A stretch of 64,000 nt of DNA from Streptomyces sp. 846.5 (GTDB lineage: Bacteria; Actinomycetota; Actinomycetes; Streptomycetales; Streptomycetaceae). Made by a program: the position numbers and the translations under genes. The stretch lies in the NCBI RefSeq assembly GCF_004365705.1, contig NZ_SOBN01000001.1:3334001-3398000 (forward strand). The letters are read 5' to 3'. The notes below the pieces were generated by a model that worked only from the letters and a program-made list of their open reading frames with translations, searched no databases and had not been told where the DNA came from. The stretch's first letter is position 1. Each line of letters begins with the position of its first letter. Positions 37,561 to 45,670 of this stretch are shown in pieces.

Positions 37561-37932
37561 CTAGCCAGCCTGTGCGGGTTCCAGGAACTCGATGCGGTTG
37601 CCGACCGGGTCGCTGGAGTAGAAGCGGTGGTGGCCGGGGAGGTCGTGGTCCCAGGTGACGGGTGCGCCGAGGGCGGCGATGTGCTCGGCGTAGGCGTGGA
37701 TGCCCTGGACGCGGAGGGCGGGGTGGGCCTTGCGGGCGGGCACGAAGGGGGTTTCCACGCCGAGGTGGAGTTGGACGCCGCCGGGTGTCCGGAACCAGCA
37801 GCCGCCCCGGGCGGCGAGTACCGGCGGCTTGGGGATCTCCTCCAGGCCGAGGATCCCGGCGTAGTAGCGGCGCAGCGCGTCCTCGCTGCCGGGCGGTGCT
37901 GCGAGCTGGACGTGGTCGATGGCGATGATCAC
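37561..37932 (-). CDS. VOC-superfamily (glyoxalase/bleomycin-resistance-like) protein
   Basis: 123 residues from the GTG at 37932 (GAGGA about 10 bases upstream). A single VOC unit of two beta-alpha-beta-beta-beta motifs: IDHVQLAAPPGSEDALRRYYAGILGLEEIPKP, GGCWFRTPGGVQLHLGVE, then AYAEHIAALGAPVTWDHDLPGHHRFYSSDPVGNRIEFLEP. Metal-site candidates are His7, His (QLHLG) and Glu (RIEFLE). The substrate is unknown. It lies on the same strand as tam, 13 bases after it, and may be its operon partner. Confidence 0.88.
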   Translation of the reverse strand: MIIAIDHVQLAAPPGSEDALRRYYAGILGLEEIPKPPVLAARGGCWFRTPGGVQLHLGVETPFVPARKAHPALRVQGIHAYAEHIAALGAPVTWDHDLPGHHRFYSSDPVGNRIEFLEPAQAG

Positions 37933-37945
37933 GGCTGCACGGTCC

Positions 37946-38722
37946 TCACTTCTTGGTGGCGATGACGAAGATGCGCCGGTACGGGAGGACCGTGCCGTAG
38001 CGGGTGGTGGGGTAGGCCCGGTCGAGGAGGGTGCTGTACTCGGCGAGGAAGTCGGTGCGTTCGTCCGGGTCGGTGAGGGCGGCGAGGGCGGGGCGTAGGC
38101 CGGTGCCGAGCATCCAGTCGAGGACGGGGTGGGCGCCGTGCAGGGTCTGGTAGTAGGTGGTCTCCCAGGTGTCGACGGCGCAGCCCAGGACGCTGAGGCG
38201 GGCGAGGTAGTCGACGGGTTCCAGGACGGCGGGTTGTTCAGCCGCGGCGAGGCGTCCGTTCCAGCGGGCACTGGTGCGGAGTTCCGCGAGCAGGGTGTGG
38301 CTGGGTGCGCCGAAGTTGCCGGGGACCTGGAAGGCGATGATGCCGCCGGCGGGCGATGCGTGGACCCAGTCGGGGAACAGGTCGGCGTGGCCGGGGACCC
38401 ACTGCAGGGCGGCGTTGGAGAGAATCAGGTCGGGGTTGCCGTCCTGCTCCGGCTTCCAGCTGGTGATGTCGCCGACGCGGAAGGCGATCTCGGGGTGGTC
38501 CGCCTGGGCCTTCTCGATCATCTGCAGTGAGCTGTCGATGCCGGTGAGGGCGGCGTCGGGCCAGCGGTCGGGGAGGGTGACCGTGGTGTTCCCCGGGCCG
38601 CAGCCGAGGTCGACGATGTTCGACGGGGTGCCGGGGATGCGGTCGACGAGGTCGTGGAAGGGCCGGCTGCGGTGGTCGGCGTGGCGGAGGTACTGGGCGG
38701 GATCCCAGGTGGTGTCGGTCAT
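37946..38722 (-). CDS. tam: Trans-aconitate 2-methyltransferase
   Basis: 258 residues from ATG 38722 (GGAG about 9 bases upstream; ATGs further upstream fall in the operator). A class I SAM methyltransferase with motif I VDLGCGPGNTT, DSSLQMIEKA, and the family-typical DLILSNAALQWVPGH. It methylates trans-aconitate, the spontaneous isomer of cis-aconitate that inhibits aconitase. It is divergent from a MarR-family gene with two palindromic operators between them, the known tam/tamR arrangement of Streptomyces. Confidence 0.93.
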   Translation of the reverse strand: MTDTTWDPAQYLRHADHRSRPFHDLVDRIPGTPSNIVDLGCGPGNTTVTLPDRWPDAALTGIDSSLQMIEKAQADHPEIAFRVGDITSWKPEQDGNPDLILSNAALQWVPGHADLFPDWVHASPAGGIIAFQVPGNFGAPSHTLLAELRTSARWNGRLAAAEQPAVLEPVDYLARLSVLGCAVDTWETTYYQTLHGAHPVLDWMLGTGLRPALAALTDPDERTDFLAEYSTLLDRAYPTTRYGTVLPYRRIFVIATKK

Positions 38723-38744
38723 CGGCGAGGTCTCCGTCTCCATA

Positions 38745-38800
38745 TATCTTGACATCAAGATACTTCAGTCTGACCGATACCTTTTCTTGATGTCAAGAGA
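38745..38800. promoter_or_regulatory. Two TamR-type operator palindromes
   Basis: Site 1 at 38745-38762: TATCTTGA, CA, TCAAGATA (perfect 8-base arms). Site 2 at 38783-38800: TTTCTTGA, TG, TCAAGAGA (inner six bases of each arm perfect). Centres are 38 bases apart in the tam-tamR spacer. MarR-family dimers bind such 16-18-base palindromes. Site 1 is close to the tam start and site 2 close to the tamR start, so both genes can be controlled. Confidence 0.88.
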
Positions 38801-38837
38801 CTTCATGTCGACACACCGCCCACTACACTGATCAACC

Positions 38838-39335
38838 ATGGAGGACGAGGTCGACCGGCTGGTCGCTGCGTGGCGCCGAGAGCGCCCGGACCTCGACGTG
38901 GAACCGCTCGAAGTGCTGAGCCGGATCAGCAGGCTCGCCCGCCACCTCGACCGGGCCAGGCGCACCGCCTTCGCCGAGCACAGCCTGGAGCCGTGGGAGT
39001 TCGACGTCCTCACCGCGCTGCGCCGGGCCGGCTCCCCGTACCAGCTCTCCCCCGGGCAGTTGCTGACGCAGACTCTGGTCACCTCCGGGACGATGACCAA
39101 CCGGATCGACCGGCTCGCGGTGAAGGGGCTGGTCCAGCGGCTGCCCGACCCGGGCGACCGGCGCGGGGTGCTGGTGCGGCTGACCGAGGCCGGCCGCGAT
39201 CTCGCGGACGAGGCGCTGGCCGGACTGCTGGCGTACGAGCGCGCCCTGCTGGCGGAGCTTTCCACAGCTCAGCGCGGGGAACTGGCCGGCCTGCTGCGGC
39301 AGCTGGTGGCCCCGTTCGACAACCTTCCCGAGTAG
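38838..39335 (+). CDS. tamR: MarR-family regulator TamR
   Basis: 165 residues. MarR winged helix with LEPWEFDVLTALRRAG, SPGQLLTQTLVTSGTMTNRIDRLAVKGLVQRLPDPGDRRGVLVRLTEAG (recognition helix and wing). It is divergent from tam with two palindromes between. Family knowledge: TamR of S. coelicolor represses tam and aconitase-related genes and is released by trans-aconitate, citrate and isocitrate. The start ATG is 38 bases beyond operator 2. Confidence 0.9.
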   Translation: MEDEVDRLVAAWRRERPDLDVEPLEVLSRISRLARHLDRARRTAFAEHSLEPWEFDVLTALRRAGSPYQLSPGQLLTQTLVTSGTMTNRIDRLAVKGLVQRLPDPGDRRGVLVRLTEAGRDLADEALAGLLAYERALLAELSTAQRGELAGLLRQLVAPFDNLPE

Positions 39336-39404
39336 AACGCCGGGCGGAACTCCCCCGCACTCTTGACTGCGTACCGGCAACGGGGCCATTCTTGCCGAAA
39401 TCGA

Positions 39405-39423
39405 GTTAGGAAGCTTTCCTAAC
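39405..39423. promoter_or_regulatory. Palindrome upstream of the GH8 gene
   Basis: GTTAGGAA, GCT, TTCCTAAC: 8-base perfect arms, 43 bases before the GH8 start. GTTAGGAAA-TTTCCTAAC-type palindromes are familiar upstream of secreted glycoside hydrolase genes of Streptomyces (from memory), so a ROK- or LacI-type sugar-responsive repressor is a likely binder. Confidence 0.7.
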
Positions 39424-39465
39424 TTAAGAAGCCAGCACCCTTCCCCCACGAAGGAGAACCACCCG

Positions 39466-40728
39466 ATGGTTCGTCAGTTGCGCTCCCCCATCCGGAAGAT
39501 GGTCGCCGCCGCGGCGGCGGCCGGCTGTATCAGCCTCGGTCTCGCCGCCACCGGCGGGGCCAGTGCCTCGGCCGCCACCGCACCCGCGAGGCCGTTCCCC
39601 ACCCACGTCACCTACAAGGTCGGCGTGATGCCCTCGGCCTCGCAGTCCACCCGGGACGCGGCGGTGGAGAAGCAGTACGACTCCTGGAAGAGCACCTACC
39701 TGGTCAAGGGCTGTGCCTCGAACGAGTACTACGTCTCCACCAAGGGCGACGGCGACGCCCCCAACAACGGCACCGTCTCCGAGGCGCAGGGCTACGGCAT
39801 GAACATCGTGCCGCTGATGGCCGGTTACGACAGCAGCGCGCAGACCGAGTTCAACGGCCTGTGGCAGTTGGTCAAGGACCACAAGGACGCCGACGGCCTG
39901 ATGGAGTGGCAGCTCGACGGCAAGACCTGCAAGTACACCGACACCAGCACCCCCGACTCCGCCACCGACGGCGACCTGGACGTGGGCTACGGCCTGATCC
40001 TGGCCGACAAGCAGTGGGGCGGCTACACCGCCGACGCCAAGGCCTGGCTGGCCAGCATCTACGCCCATGACGTGGCCTCGGACGGCCACCTGAAGTGCGA
40101 GGACGACGGCCCCAGCACCGACACCCGGCCGTCCGACATGATGCTGGACCACCTGCGGGCGTTCGCCGCGTACGACACCGCGCACGACTGGAGCAAGGTC
40201 GTCACCCGCACCGAGGCGGTCATCAACGAGTTCACCGCCAAGTACTCGGCGAGCTCGGGCCTGCTGTCGGACTTCGTGGTCGGCGCCAACGGGACCAGCC
40301 CCAAGCCGGCCCCGGCCGACTACCAGGAGAGCCAGCCCGACAACATCGTCGGCTACAACTCCATCCGGGTCCCCTGGCACCTGGGCACCGACGCCCTGGT
40401 GAACGGCTCGACCACGGCGGCGACCGCGTACAAAACGGCCAAGCTGGAGTCGGCCTGCCTGAAGTCGCTGTCCGGCGGCAACCCGGCCAAGGTCCAGCCG
40501 CATGTGAAGCTGAACTGCGCCAACGGCAACGTCTCCGGCGACACCCAGGCCGAGGAGGCCGGCGACTCGGTCGGTCCGGCGGCGATGGCCTCCGGTGACC
40601 AGGGCTGGACCGACGCGATCTGGAAGCAGCTCGGGACCAACCCGTTCGGCGACGCGTACTACGGCGAGACCATCAAGATGCTGGTCTACCTCGTGATGGC
40701 CGGCGACTACTGGAGCCCGGCGAGCTGA
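39466..40728 (+). CDS. Secreted glycoside hydrolase family 8 enzyme (chitosanase or beta-glucanase)
   Basis: 420 residues, ATG preceded by AAGGAG. The signal peptide spans about residues 1-37 (RKMVAAAAAAGCISLGLAATGGASASA). The mature enzyme has GH8 signatures: GTVSEAQGYGM with the catalytic Glu (about 106) and SATDGDLDVGYGLILADKQW with the acidic pair Asp170/Asp172, in an (alpha/alpha)6 barrel length. GH8 members cut chitosan, cellulose, lichenan or xylan, and the sequence read by eye does not decide which. Regulation by an extracellular-sugar-responsive repressor is suggested by the upstream palindrome. Confidence 0.85.
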   Translation: MVRQLRSPIRKMVAAAAAAGCISLGLAATGGASASAATAPARPFPTHVTYKVGVMPSASQSTRDAAVEKQYDSWKSTYLVKGCASNEYYVSTKGDGDAPNNGTVSEAQGYGMNIVPLMAGYDSSAQTEFNGLWQLVKDHKDADGLMEWQLDGKTCKYTDTSTPDSATDGDLDVGYGLILADKQWGGYTADAKAWLASIYAHDVASDGHLKCEDDGPSTDTRPSDMMLDHLRAFAAYDTAHDWSKVVTRTEAVINEFTAKYSASSGLLSDFVVGANGTSPKPAPADYQESQPDNIVGYNSIRVPWHLGTDALVNGSTTAATAYKTAKLESACLKSLSGGNPAKVQPHVKLNCANGNVSGDTQAEEAGDSVGPAAMASGDQGWTDAIWKQLGTNPFGDAYYGETIKMLVYLVMAGDYWSPAS

Positions 40729-40906
40729 CACCCGGTCAGTTCCCGTACCGCACCGACCGGTGGCTGCGCCTCCCCGACTCCTGGTTCGAGGGGGCGCGGC
40801 CACTGGTCGGTGCACGGGTATTGCCACAAGCTACCCGCGAGTTGGGATACTCCCTGGGATCAGGGGCCGCACCGTCGCGGCTCCGCACACAAGGGGGGCT
40901 CCACCT

Positions 40907-41794
40907 ATGCCCAGCACTTCCCGGCTGCGCCGCGCCTTCGGCGTCCTCGCGGCCGCGGCCCTCGCCACGGCGGCGCTGAGCGGCACCGCCGTCGCGCAGG
41001 ACCAGGGCGGCTACCATCCGCAGCCGCACTACTACGTCTCACTCGGGGACTCCCTGGCGGCCGGCTACCAGCCGAACGTCCGCACCAACACCGACGTGTC
41101 CTACACGGACCAGCTGTACACCCGGCTCAGGCAGCACGACCCGTCGCTCGTCCACATCAAGCTGGGCTGCAGCGGCGAGACCACCGAGACGATGATCCTC
41201 GGCGGCATCTGCAGCTACCCGGGGGCGACCTCGCAGCTCGGCGCGGCCGAGGCGTTCCTGCGGGCGCACCGCGGCCAGGTGAAGTACGTGACGCTGGACA
41301 TCGGCGCCAACGACGTGGACGGCTGCCTCGGCGCGACCGGCATCGACCAGGCCTGCACCGTCAAGGGCATCGCCACCGTCGCCACGCAGCTGCCGTACAT
41401 CGCCTCGGGCCTGCGCCGGGCGGGCGGCCAGGGGTGGCGGGCGCCGCAGTACGCGGGGATGAACTACTACGACCCGTTCCTGGCGGTGTGGCTGACCGGT
41501 GCCACCGGGCAGGCCGAGGCCAAGCAGTCCACGGTGCTGTCGGACACCCTGAACGGAGTGATCGACCGGGGGCTGCGGTACAGCGGCTTCAAGCTGGCCG
41601 ACGTCTCCAAGGCGTTCGCCACGGACGACTTCACCGACCAGGCGACCCTCCCGGTGTTCGGCACGGTGCCGCTGAACGTGGCCCGGATCTGCGCCTGGAC
41701 CTGGGAGTGCACCCAGTACCAGGACATCCACGCCAATCCGACCGGGCATGCGGTGATCGCCGGAGTCTTCGAGAAGGTGCTGCGCCGCCGCTGA
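40907..41794 (+). CDS. Secreted SGNH/GDSL hydrolase
   Basis: 295 residues from ATG 40907 (AAGGGGGG upstream). Signal peptide to about residue 30 (SGTAVA). SGNH blocks: block I YYVSLGDSLAAGYQ with the nucleophilic Ser, block III DIGANDV, and a C-terminal block V with the catalytic His in HANPTGH. Four cysteines suggest disulphides. It is an esterase or lipase acting outside the cell. It stands alone and is followed by a strong terminator at 41831-41864. Confidence 0.9.
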   Translation: MPSTSRLRRAFGVLAAAALATAALSGTAVAQDQGGYHPQPHYYVSLGDSLAAGYQPNVRTNTDVSYTDQLYTRLRQHDPSLVHIKLGCSGETTETMILGGICSYPGATSQLGAAEAFLRAHRGQVKYVTLDIGANDVDGCLGATGIDQACTVKGIATVATQLPYIASGLRRAGGQGWRAPQYAGMNYYDPFLAVWLTGATGQAEAKQSTVLSDTLNGVIDRGLRYSGFKLADVSKAFATDDFTDQATLPVFGTVPLNVARICAWTWECTQYQDIHANPTGHAVIAGVFEKVLRRR

Positions 41795-41830
41795 CCCCGA
41801 GGTGAGAACCGCTGTCGTCAGACCCTGGCC

Positions 41831-41864
41831 AGAGCCCGCCCCCGCCGTTCGGGGGGCGGGCTCT
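41831..41864 (+). terminator. Intrinsic terminator after the SGNH hydrolase
   Basis: AGAGCCCGCCCCC and GGGGGCGGGCTCT pair in a 13-base stem around about 8 bases (GCCGTTCG). No long T-tract follows, which is normal for terminators of high-GC genomes. Confidence 0.85.
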
Positions 41865-41926
41865 CGGCGTTACGGGCGACGATGTTGCAGAAATGTTATG
41901 CAACTATGAGGAATAGCCTATAAAGG

Positions 41927-43792
41927 ATGGGGAGGGACGTGTCCTCCGAAACTGCACCGAACCGCCTCGCGGTCTGGCGTCCTCGCGCCGCCGGGTTCGC
42001 GGTCTGGTACCTGCGGGCCGCCGCGGTACTCAACTTCCTCGGAGCCGTCTCAGCCCCGTTCCACAGCCAGGTCACCCGGCACAACAGCGGTGACTTCTTC
42101 ACCCCGTACATGATCACCGCCGGGTTCACCTCGGGCGCCCTGGCGCTGTTCCTGGCCATGATGATGCGCCGCCGCAAACGCGCGGCCTGGATCTTCAACG
42201 TGGTCGTCGTCGGCCTCTACGTGGTCCTGATGGCGCTGCTGCTGCTGATCTACCCGGAGGTCAGGGAGCACTGGTTCAACTGGACCTCGGCCACCGTCAC
42301 CCTGCTGATGTTCACGGCCCTGCTGGTGGGCCGCAGGGAGTTCCACGCCAAGGGCGACCGCAGCAACCCCAGGCTGGCACTGGCCGCCCTGATCGGCGGC
42401 GGCGCGGTCGGCGTGCTGATCGGCACGCTGCTGGTGACCCTGACCGACGAGGTGGACGGGTCGTACCTGTGGCACCGGATCCAGTACGCCGCCATGCGGG
42501 TCTACACCCTGGCCCCGTCCGGAACCGGCTACCGCAACATCGTCATCCCGCACTGGGTGGACATCGCCATCAACGCGATGAGCGCACTGATCTTCCTGCT
42601 GGTGCTGTACGCGCTGTTCCGCTCCCCCAAGGGCAAGGAGTACCTGTGCCCCGACGACGAGATGCGGCTGCGGGAGCTGCTGGACCGGCACGGGGAGCGC
42701 GACTCGCTGGGCTACTTCGCGCTGCGCCGCGACAAGTCCGTGCTGTTCTCCCCCTCAGGGAAGGCCGCGGTGGCCTATCGCGTGGTCGGCGGGGTCTCGC
42801 TGGCCTCGGGCGATCCGATCGGCGATGTGGAGGCCTGGCCCGGGGCGATCGACCGCTGGCTGGACCAGGCCCGCGAACACGCCTGGGTGCCGGCCGTGAT
42901 GGGCGCCAGCGAGGAGGGCGGCACCGTCTACTCCCGGCACGGCCTGAACGCCCTGGAGCTGGGCGACGAGGCCATCGTCGAGGTGGACGAGTTCACCCTG
43001 GAGGGGCGCGCGATGCGCGGTGTGCGCCAGGCGCACAAGAAGGTCGGCCGGGCCGGATACACCGTACGGGTGCGCCGCCACGCGGACATCCCCGACGACG
43101 AGATGCAGACCCTGTTGGAGCGCGCCGACACCTGGCGCGACGGCCAGACCGAGCGCGGCTTCTCGATGGCGCTGGGCCGCCTCGGCGACCCCGACGACGG
43201 CCAGTGCGTGATGGTCGAGTGCCACGACGGGCAGGGTGAGCTGCGGGCCCTGCTGAGCTTCGTGCCCTGGGGGCGCGAGGGCCTTTCGCTGGACCTGATG
43301 CGGCGCGACCGGGACTCCGACAACGGGCTGCTGGAGTTCATGGTCATCGAGCTGATCGGACAGGCCGACAGTGTCGGCATCAAACGGGTGTCGCTGAACT
43401 TCGCCATGTTCCGGGCCGTCTTCGAGCGCGGCTCCAAGCTGGGGGCCGGGCCGGTGCTGCGGATGTGGCGCTCGGTGCTGATGTTCTTCTCGCGCTGGTG
43501 GCAGATCGAGTCCCTCTACCGGGCGAACGCCAAGTACCGGCCCATCTGGGAGCCCCGCTACCTGCTGTTCGCGCGCAGCAGCGACCTGCCCAGGATCAGC
43601 CTCGCCTCGGCGCGGGCCGAGGGCTTCATCACCGCGCCGAGCCTGCCGAGCCTGTTCAAGCGGCGGCACAGCAGTGCCCTGGACCGCACGGGTGACAGCA
43701 CGGGTGACAGCAACGGCGACGAGGGCGCCGACAGCGGCTCGCAGGGCGCAGGAAACACGACGAAACCGGGCACAAAGCAGCCAATGGGCTAG
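41927..43792 (+). CDS. MprF-like membrane protein with a lysyl-PG-transferase (DUF2156) domain
   Basis: 621 residues if ATG 41927 is used; a GTG at 41939 with GGGGAGGG three to four bases upstream is an alternative. The first ~230 residues carry six or seven membrane segments. The C-terminal ~330 residues are the DUF2156 double-GNAT domain of phosphatidylglycerol aminoacyltransferases (MRLRELLDRHGERDSLGYFALRRDKSVLFS, GASEEGGTVYSRHGL, MFRAVFERGSKLGAGPVLRMWR). No lysyl-tRNA synthetase domain is fused, unlike mycobacterial LysX. It would add an amino acid from aminoacyl-tRNA to phosphatidylglycerol and lower envelope negative charge. A rhomboid-like gene follows after two bases. Confidence 0.86.
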   Translation: MGRDVSSETAPNRLAVWRPRAAGFAVWYLRAAAVLNFLGAVSAPFHSQVTRHNSGDFFTPYMITAGFTSGALALFLAMMMRRRKRAAWIFNVVVVGLYVVLMALLLLIYPEVREHWFNWTSATVTLLMFTALLVGRREFHAKGDRSNPRLALAALIGGGAVGVLIGTLLVTLTDEVDGSYLWHRIQYAAMRVYTLAPSGTGYRNIVIPHWVDIAINAMSALIFLLVLYALFRSPKGKEYLCPDDEMRLRELLDRHGERDSLGYFALRRDKSVLFSPSGKAAVAYRVVGGVSLASGDPIGDVEAWPGAIDRWLDQAREHAWVPAVMGASEEGGTVYSRHGLNALELGDEAIVEVDEFTLEGRAMRGVRQAHKKVGRAGYTVRVRRHADIPDDEMQTLLERADTWRDGQTERGFSMALGRLGDPDDGQCVMVECHDGQGELRALLSFVPWGREGLSLDLMRRDRDSDNGLLEFMVIELIGQADSVGIKRVSLNFAMFRAVFERGSKLGAGPVLRMWRSVLMFFSRWWQIESLYRANAKYRPIWEPRYLLFARSSDLPRISLASARAEGFITAPSLPSLFKRRHSSALDRTGDSTGDSNGDEGADSGSQGAGNTTKPGTKQPMG

Positions 43793-43794
43793 TT

Positions 43795-44526
43795 ATGTCC
43801 TATTTTTATGGGATGAGGGACTCTCAGCTGCAGGTGACCCTCCGCTCGGCGCTGCTCGCCGAGTGGAGCGGGTTGTACCTGGCTGTACGCGAGAGCCTGG
43901 CGCGGGAGCGGCTGGCGGCGCTGCGGATGACCTTCGCCGCCACGGCGGCGGTGCTGGGCTTCCAGCTGCTGCAGCATGCCGCGGGCGGGGCGGCGCTGGT
44001 GGAGCGGGTGGGCGTGGTGCGGGCGGAGCTGCCGCTGTGGCAGTCGCTGGCGCGGACGCCGCTGTCGCTCTTCGTCCCGGCGCCGAACCTGCCGGTCTGG
44101 GGGGCGGCGGCGCAGGTCTTCGTCGTCTTCGGGATCGCCGAGCTCACGCTGGGCTGGCGCAGCACCCTGCTGGTCGCCTACGCGGGCACGCTCGCCGGGA
44201 CGCTGTACGCCCGCCAGGCGGTCCGGCAGGGGCCCTCGGCGCTGTTCGGGCTGCCCTGGGAGGACGCGTGGGTCCGCGACACCGGGCCCTCGGCGGCGGT
44301 GGTCGCCCTGGCGGTCGCCGTCGCCTGGCGGCACCGGGCGTGGGTGACGGGGGGCGTGACGGTTGCGGCGATGGTGCTGGAGGAGGTGCTGTACCCCAAT
44401 CTGGCGGGGGCGGAGCACCTGGCAGCGATCTTCGTGGTGTCGGTCCTAGCCGTGTGCATGGCAGTGCTGGAGCGGGGGTGCGACTCCGCTGTGGCTTGTC
44501 GCGCAGTTCCCCGCGCCCCTAGATAG
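43795..44526 (+). CDS. Rhomboid-like membrane protein
   Basis: 243 residues with six likely membrane helices. The layout resembles rhomboids, but the GxSG serine motif reads TGPSAAVV and the final helix has EHLAAIFVVS with a His. A serine and a histidine remain in approximately the right places, so activity is uncertain. It starts two bases after the MprF-like gene and is surely co-transcribed. The last ~12 codons lie inside a copy of the intergenic repeat (44499-44520), so the natural C-terminus may have been altered by repeat insertion. Confidence 0.7.
   Translation: MSYFYGMRDSQLQVTLRSALLAEWSGLYLAVRESLARERLAALRMTFAATAAVLGFQLLQHAAGGAALVERVGVVRAELPLWQSLARTPLSLFVPAPNLPVWGAAAQVFVVFGIAELTLGWRSTLLVAYAGTLAGTLYARQAVRQGPSALFGLPWEDAWVRDTGPSAAVVALAVAVAWRHRAWVTGGVTVAAMVLEEVLYPNLAGAEHLAAIFVVSVLAVCMAVLERGCDSAVACRAVPRAPR
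44499..44520. repeat. Streptomycete intergenic repeat, copy D (single arm, inside a gene end)
   Basis: TCGCGCAGTTCCCCGCGCCCCT. This copy supplies the last codons of the rhomboid-like gene, whose stop follows a few bases later. No second arm is nearby. Confidence 0.8.
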
Positions 44527-44563
44527 TGCAACTGAGCCAGTTGCAGACCCCCACCCAACTGCA

Positions 44564-45505
44564 CTAGTCCGCCGGACCGACCCCCGCGCGGCGGGCCAAC
44601 GCCACAGCGGCGAGTGTGCTGTGGACGCCGAGTTTGCCGAGGACGTTCTGCATGTGGGTGCGCACCGTGTGCGGGGAGAGGAAGAGCCGGTCGGCGACGG
44701 CCTGGCGGCCCAGGCCGGCGACCATGCAGCGGAGCACCTGCTTCTCGCGCGGGGTGAGCGACTCGACCAGGCGCTCGCTCTCGGTGCGGTCGCGGCGGGC
44801 CGCCGTCAGCTCCCTGATGACACCGGTGAGCAGCAGCGGCGGGATGTGCGTCTCGTCCCGCATGACGCCCTTGATGACGGCCATCAGCCGCCCCAGCGAG
44901 CTCTCCTTGGCGACCCAGGCGCCGGCCCCCGCCTGGAGGGCCTGGACCACGCGGCGGGGGTCGTCGTCGACGGCGAGGACGATGACCTGGAGTGCGGGGT
45001 GCCCGGCGCGGGCGCGGGCGGCGAAGCTGATTCCGTCCCCGGCCGGGACGGGGGCGCCGGTGGGGGCCGCACCGGCGGACGGTACCGGGGCGGAGTTGCC
45101 GTTGGCGGCGCCCGTACCGCCGGTGCCCGTGCCGCCGGTGCGGGGTGCCGGGATGCGGGCGCCGGGATTCACTCCTGCGGGGGGCGTGCTGTAGCCGGCC
45201 TTGCGCTGGGCCGGCAGGTGCACCACGGGGGCGCGCTGCGGGGGCGCGAGGGTGCGCCGGGCCTCGGGCAGCCGGGGCTGGCCCACCGCCGGTGGCGGCG
45301 CGGCGGCGCCGGGATTGAGGTCCGCGTCCACGAGCAGCACCTGGAAGGGCCGGTTCTCCGCGTCGGCACGGTCCAGCGCCCGCTCTGCGGCCTGCGCGCT
45401 GCCGGCCGCGGAGACGTCCACGTCCGGTTCCGCTGCGAGCGCTGTGGCGAGCGCCTCGGCGAAGATGCGGTGCCCGTCCGCGACCAGGACCCGGATACGC
45501 GCCAC
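44564..45505 (-). CDS. NarL/LuxR-type regulator with a split receiver domain
   Basis: 313 residues. The receiver starts normally (RVLVADGHRIFAEAL) and reaches the acceptor loop LLVDADL (Asp60 or Asp62). It is then interrupted by about 95 residues of Pro/Gly/Ala-rich sequence (about 64-157) before resuming at RARAGHPALQVIVLAVDDDP and WVAKESS with the receiver Lys. The Thr/Ser switch position is Ala. The C-terminal LuxR helix-turn-helix is intact (LTPREKQVLRCMVAGLGRQAVADRLFLSPHTVRTH). No kinase is adjacent. It precedes galK on the same strand but is separated by about 165 bases and a repeat. Confidence 0.88.
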   Translation of the reverse strand: MARIRVLVADGHRIFAEALATALAAEPDVDVSAAGSAQAAERALDRADAENRPFQVLLVDADLNPGAAAPPPAVGQPRLPEARRTLAPPQRAPVVHLPAQRKAGYSTPPAGVNPGARIPAPRTGGTGTGGTGAANGNSAPVPSAGAAPTGAPVPAGDGISFAARARAGHPALQVIVLAVDDDPRRVVQALQAGAGAWVAKESSLGRLMAVIKGVMRDETHIPPLLLTGVIRELTAARRDRTESERLVESLTPREKQVLRCMVAGLGRQAVADRLFLSPHTVRTHMQNVLGKLGVHSTLAAVALARRAGVGPAD

Positions 45506-45593
45506 TGCTGCCCCCTGATCCTGCTTCAGTCCGGCCCCCCAGCCGAATGTTGCTTCAGGGTAGCGAGATCGCGCAACGTCGTCGTGGTTGTTT

Positions 45594-45642
45594 GCGCAGT
45601 TCCGTAGGCCCCTGACAGCTCCAGGGGCGCGAGGAACTGCGC
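45594..45642. repeat. Streptomycete intergenic inverted repeat, copy E (diverged)
   Basis: GCGCAGTTCCGTAGGCCCCT (45594-45613) and AGGGGCGCGAGGAACTGCGC (45623-45642) are a degraded version of the repeat with several mismatches between arms and only a 9-base loop. It lies just beyond the galK stop. Confidence 0.7.
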
Positions 45643-45670
45643 GGCCGGGCCACCACCAGCCCGCATCGGG

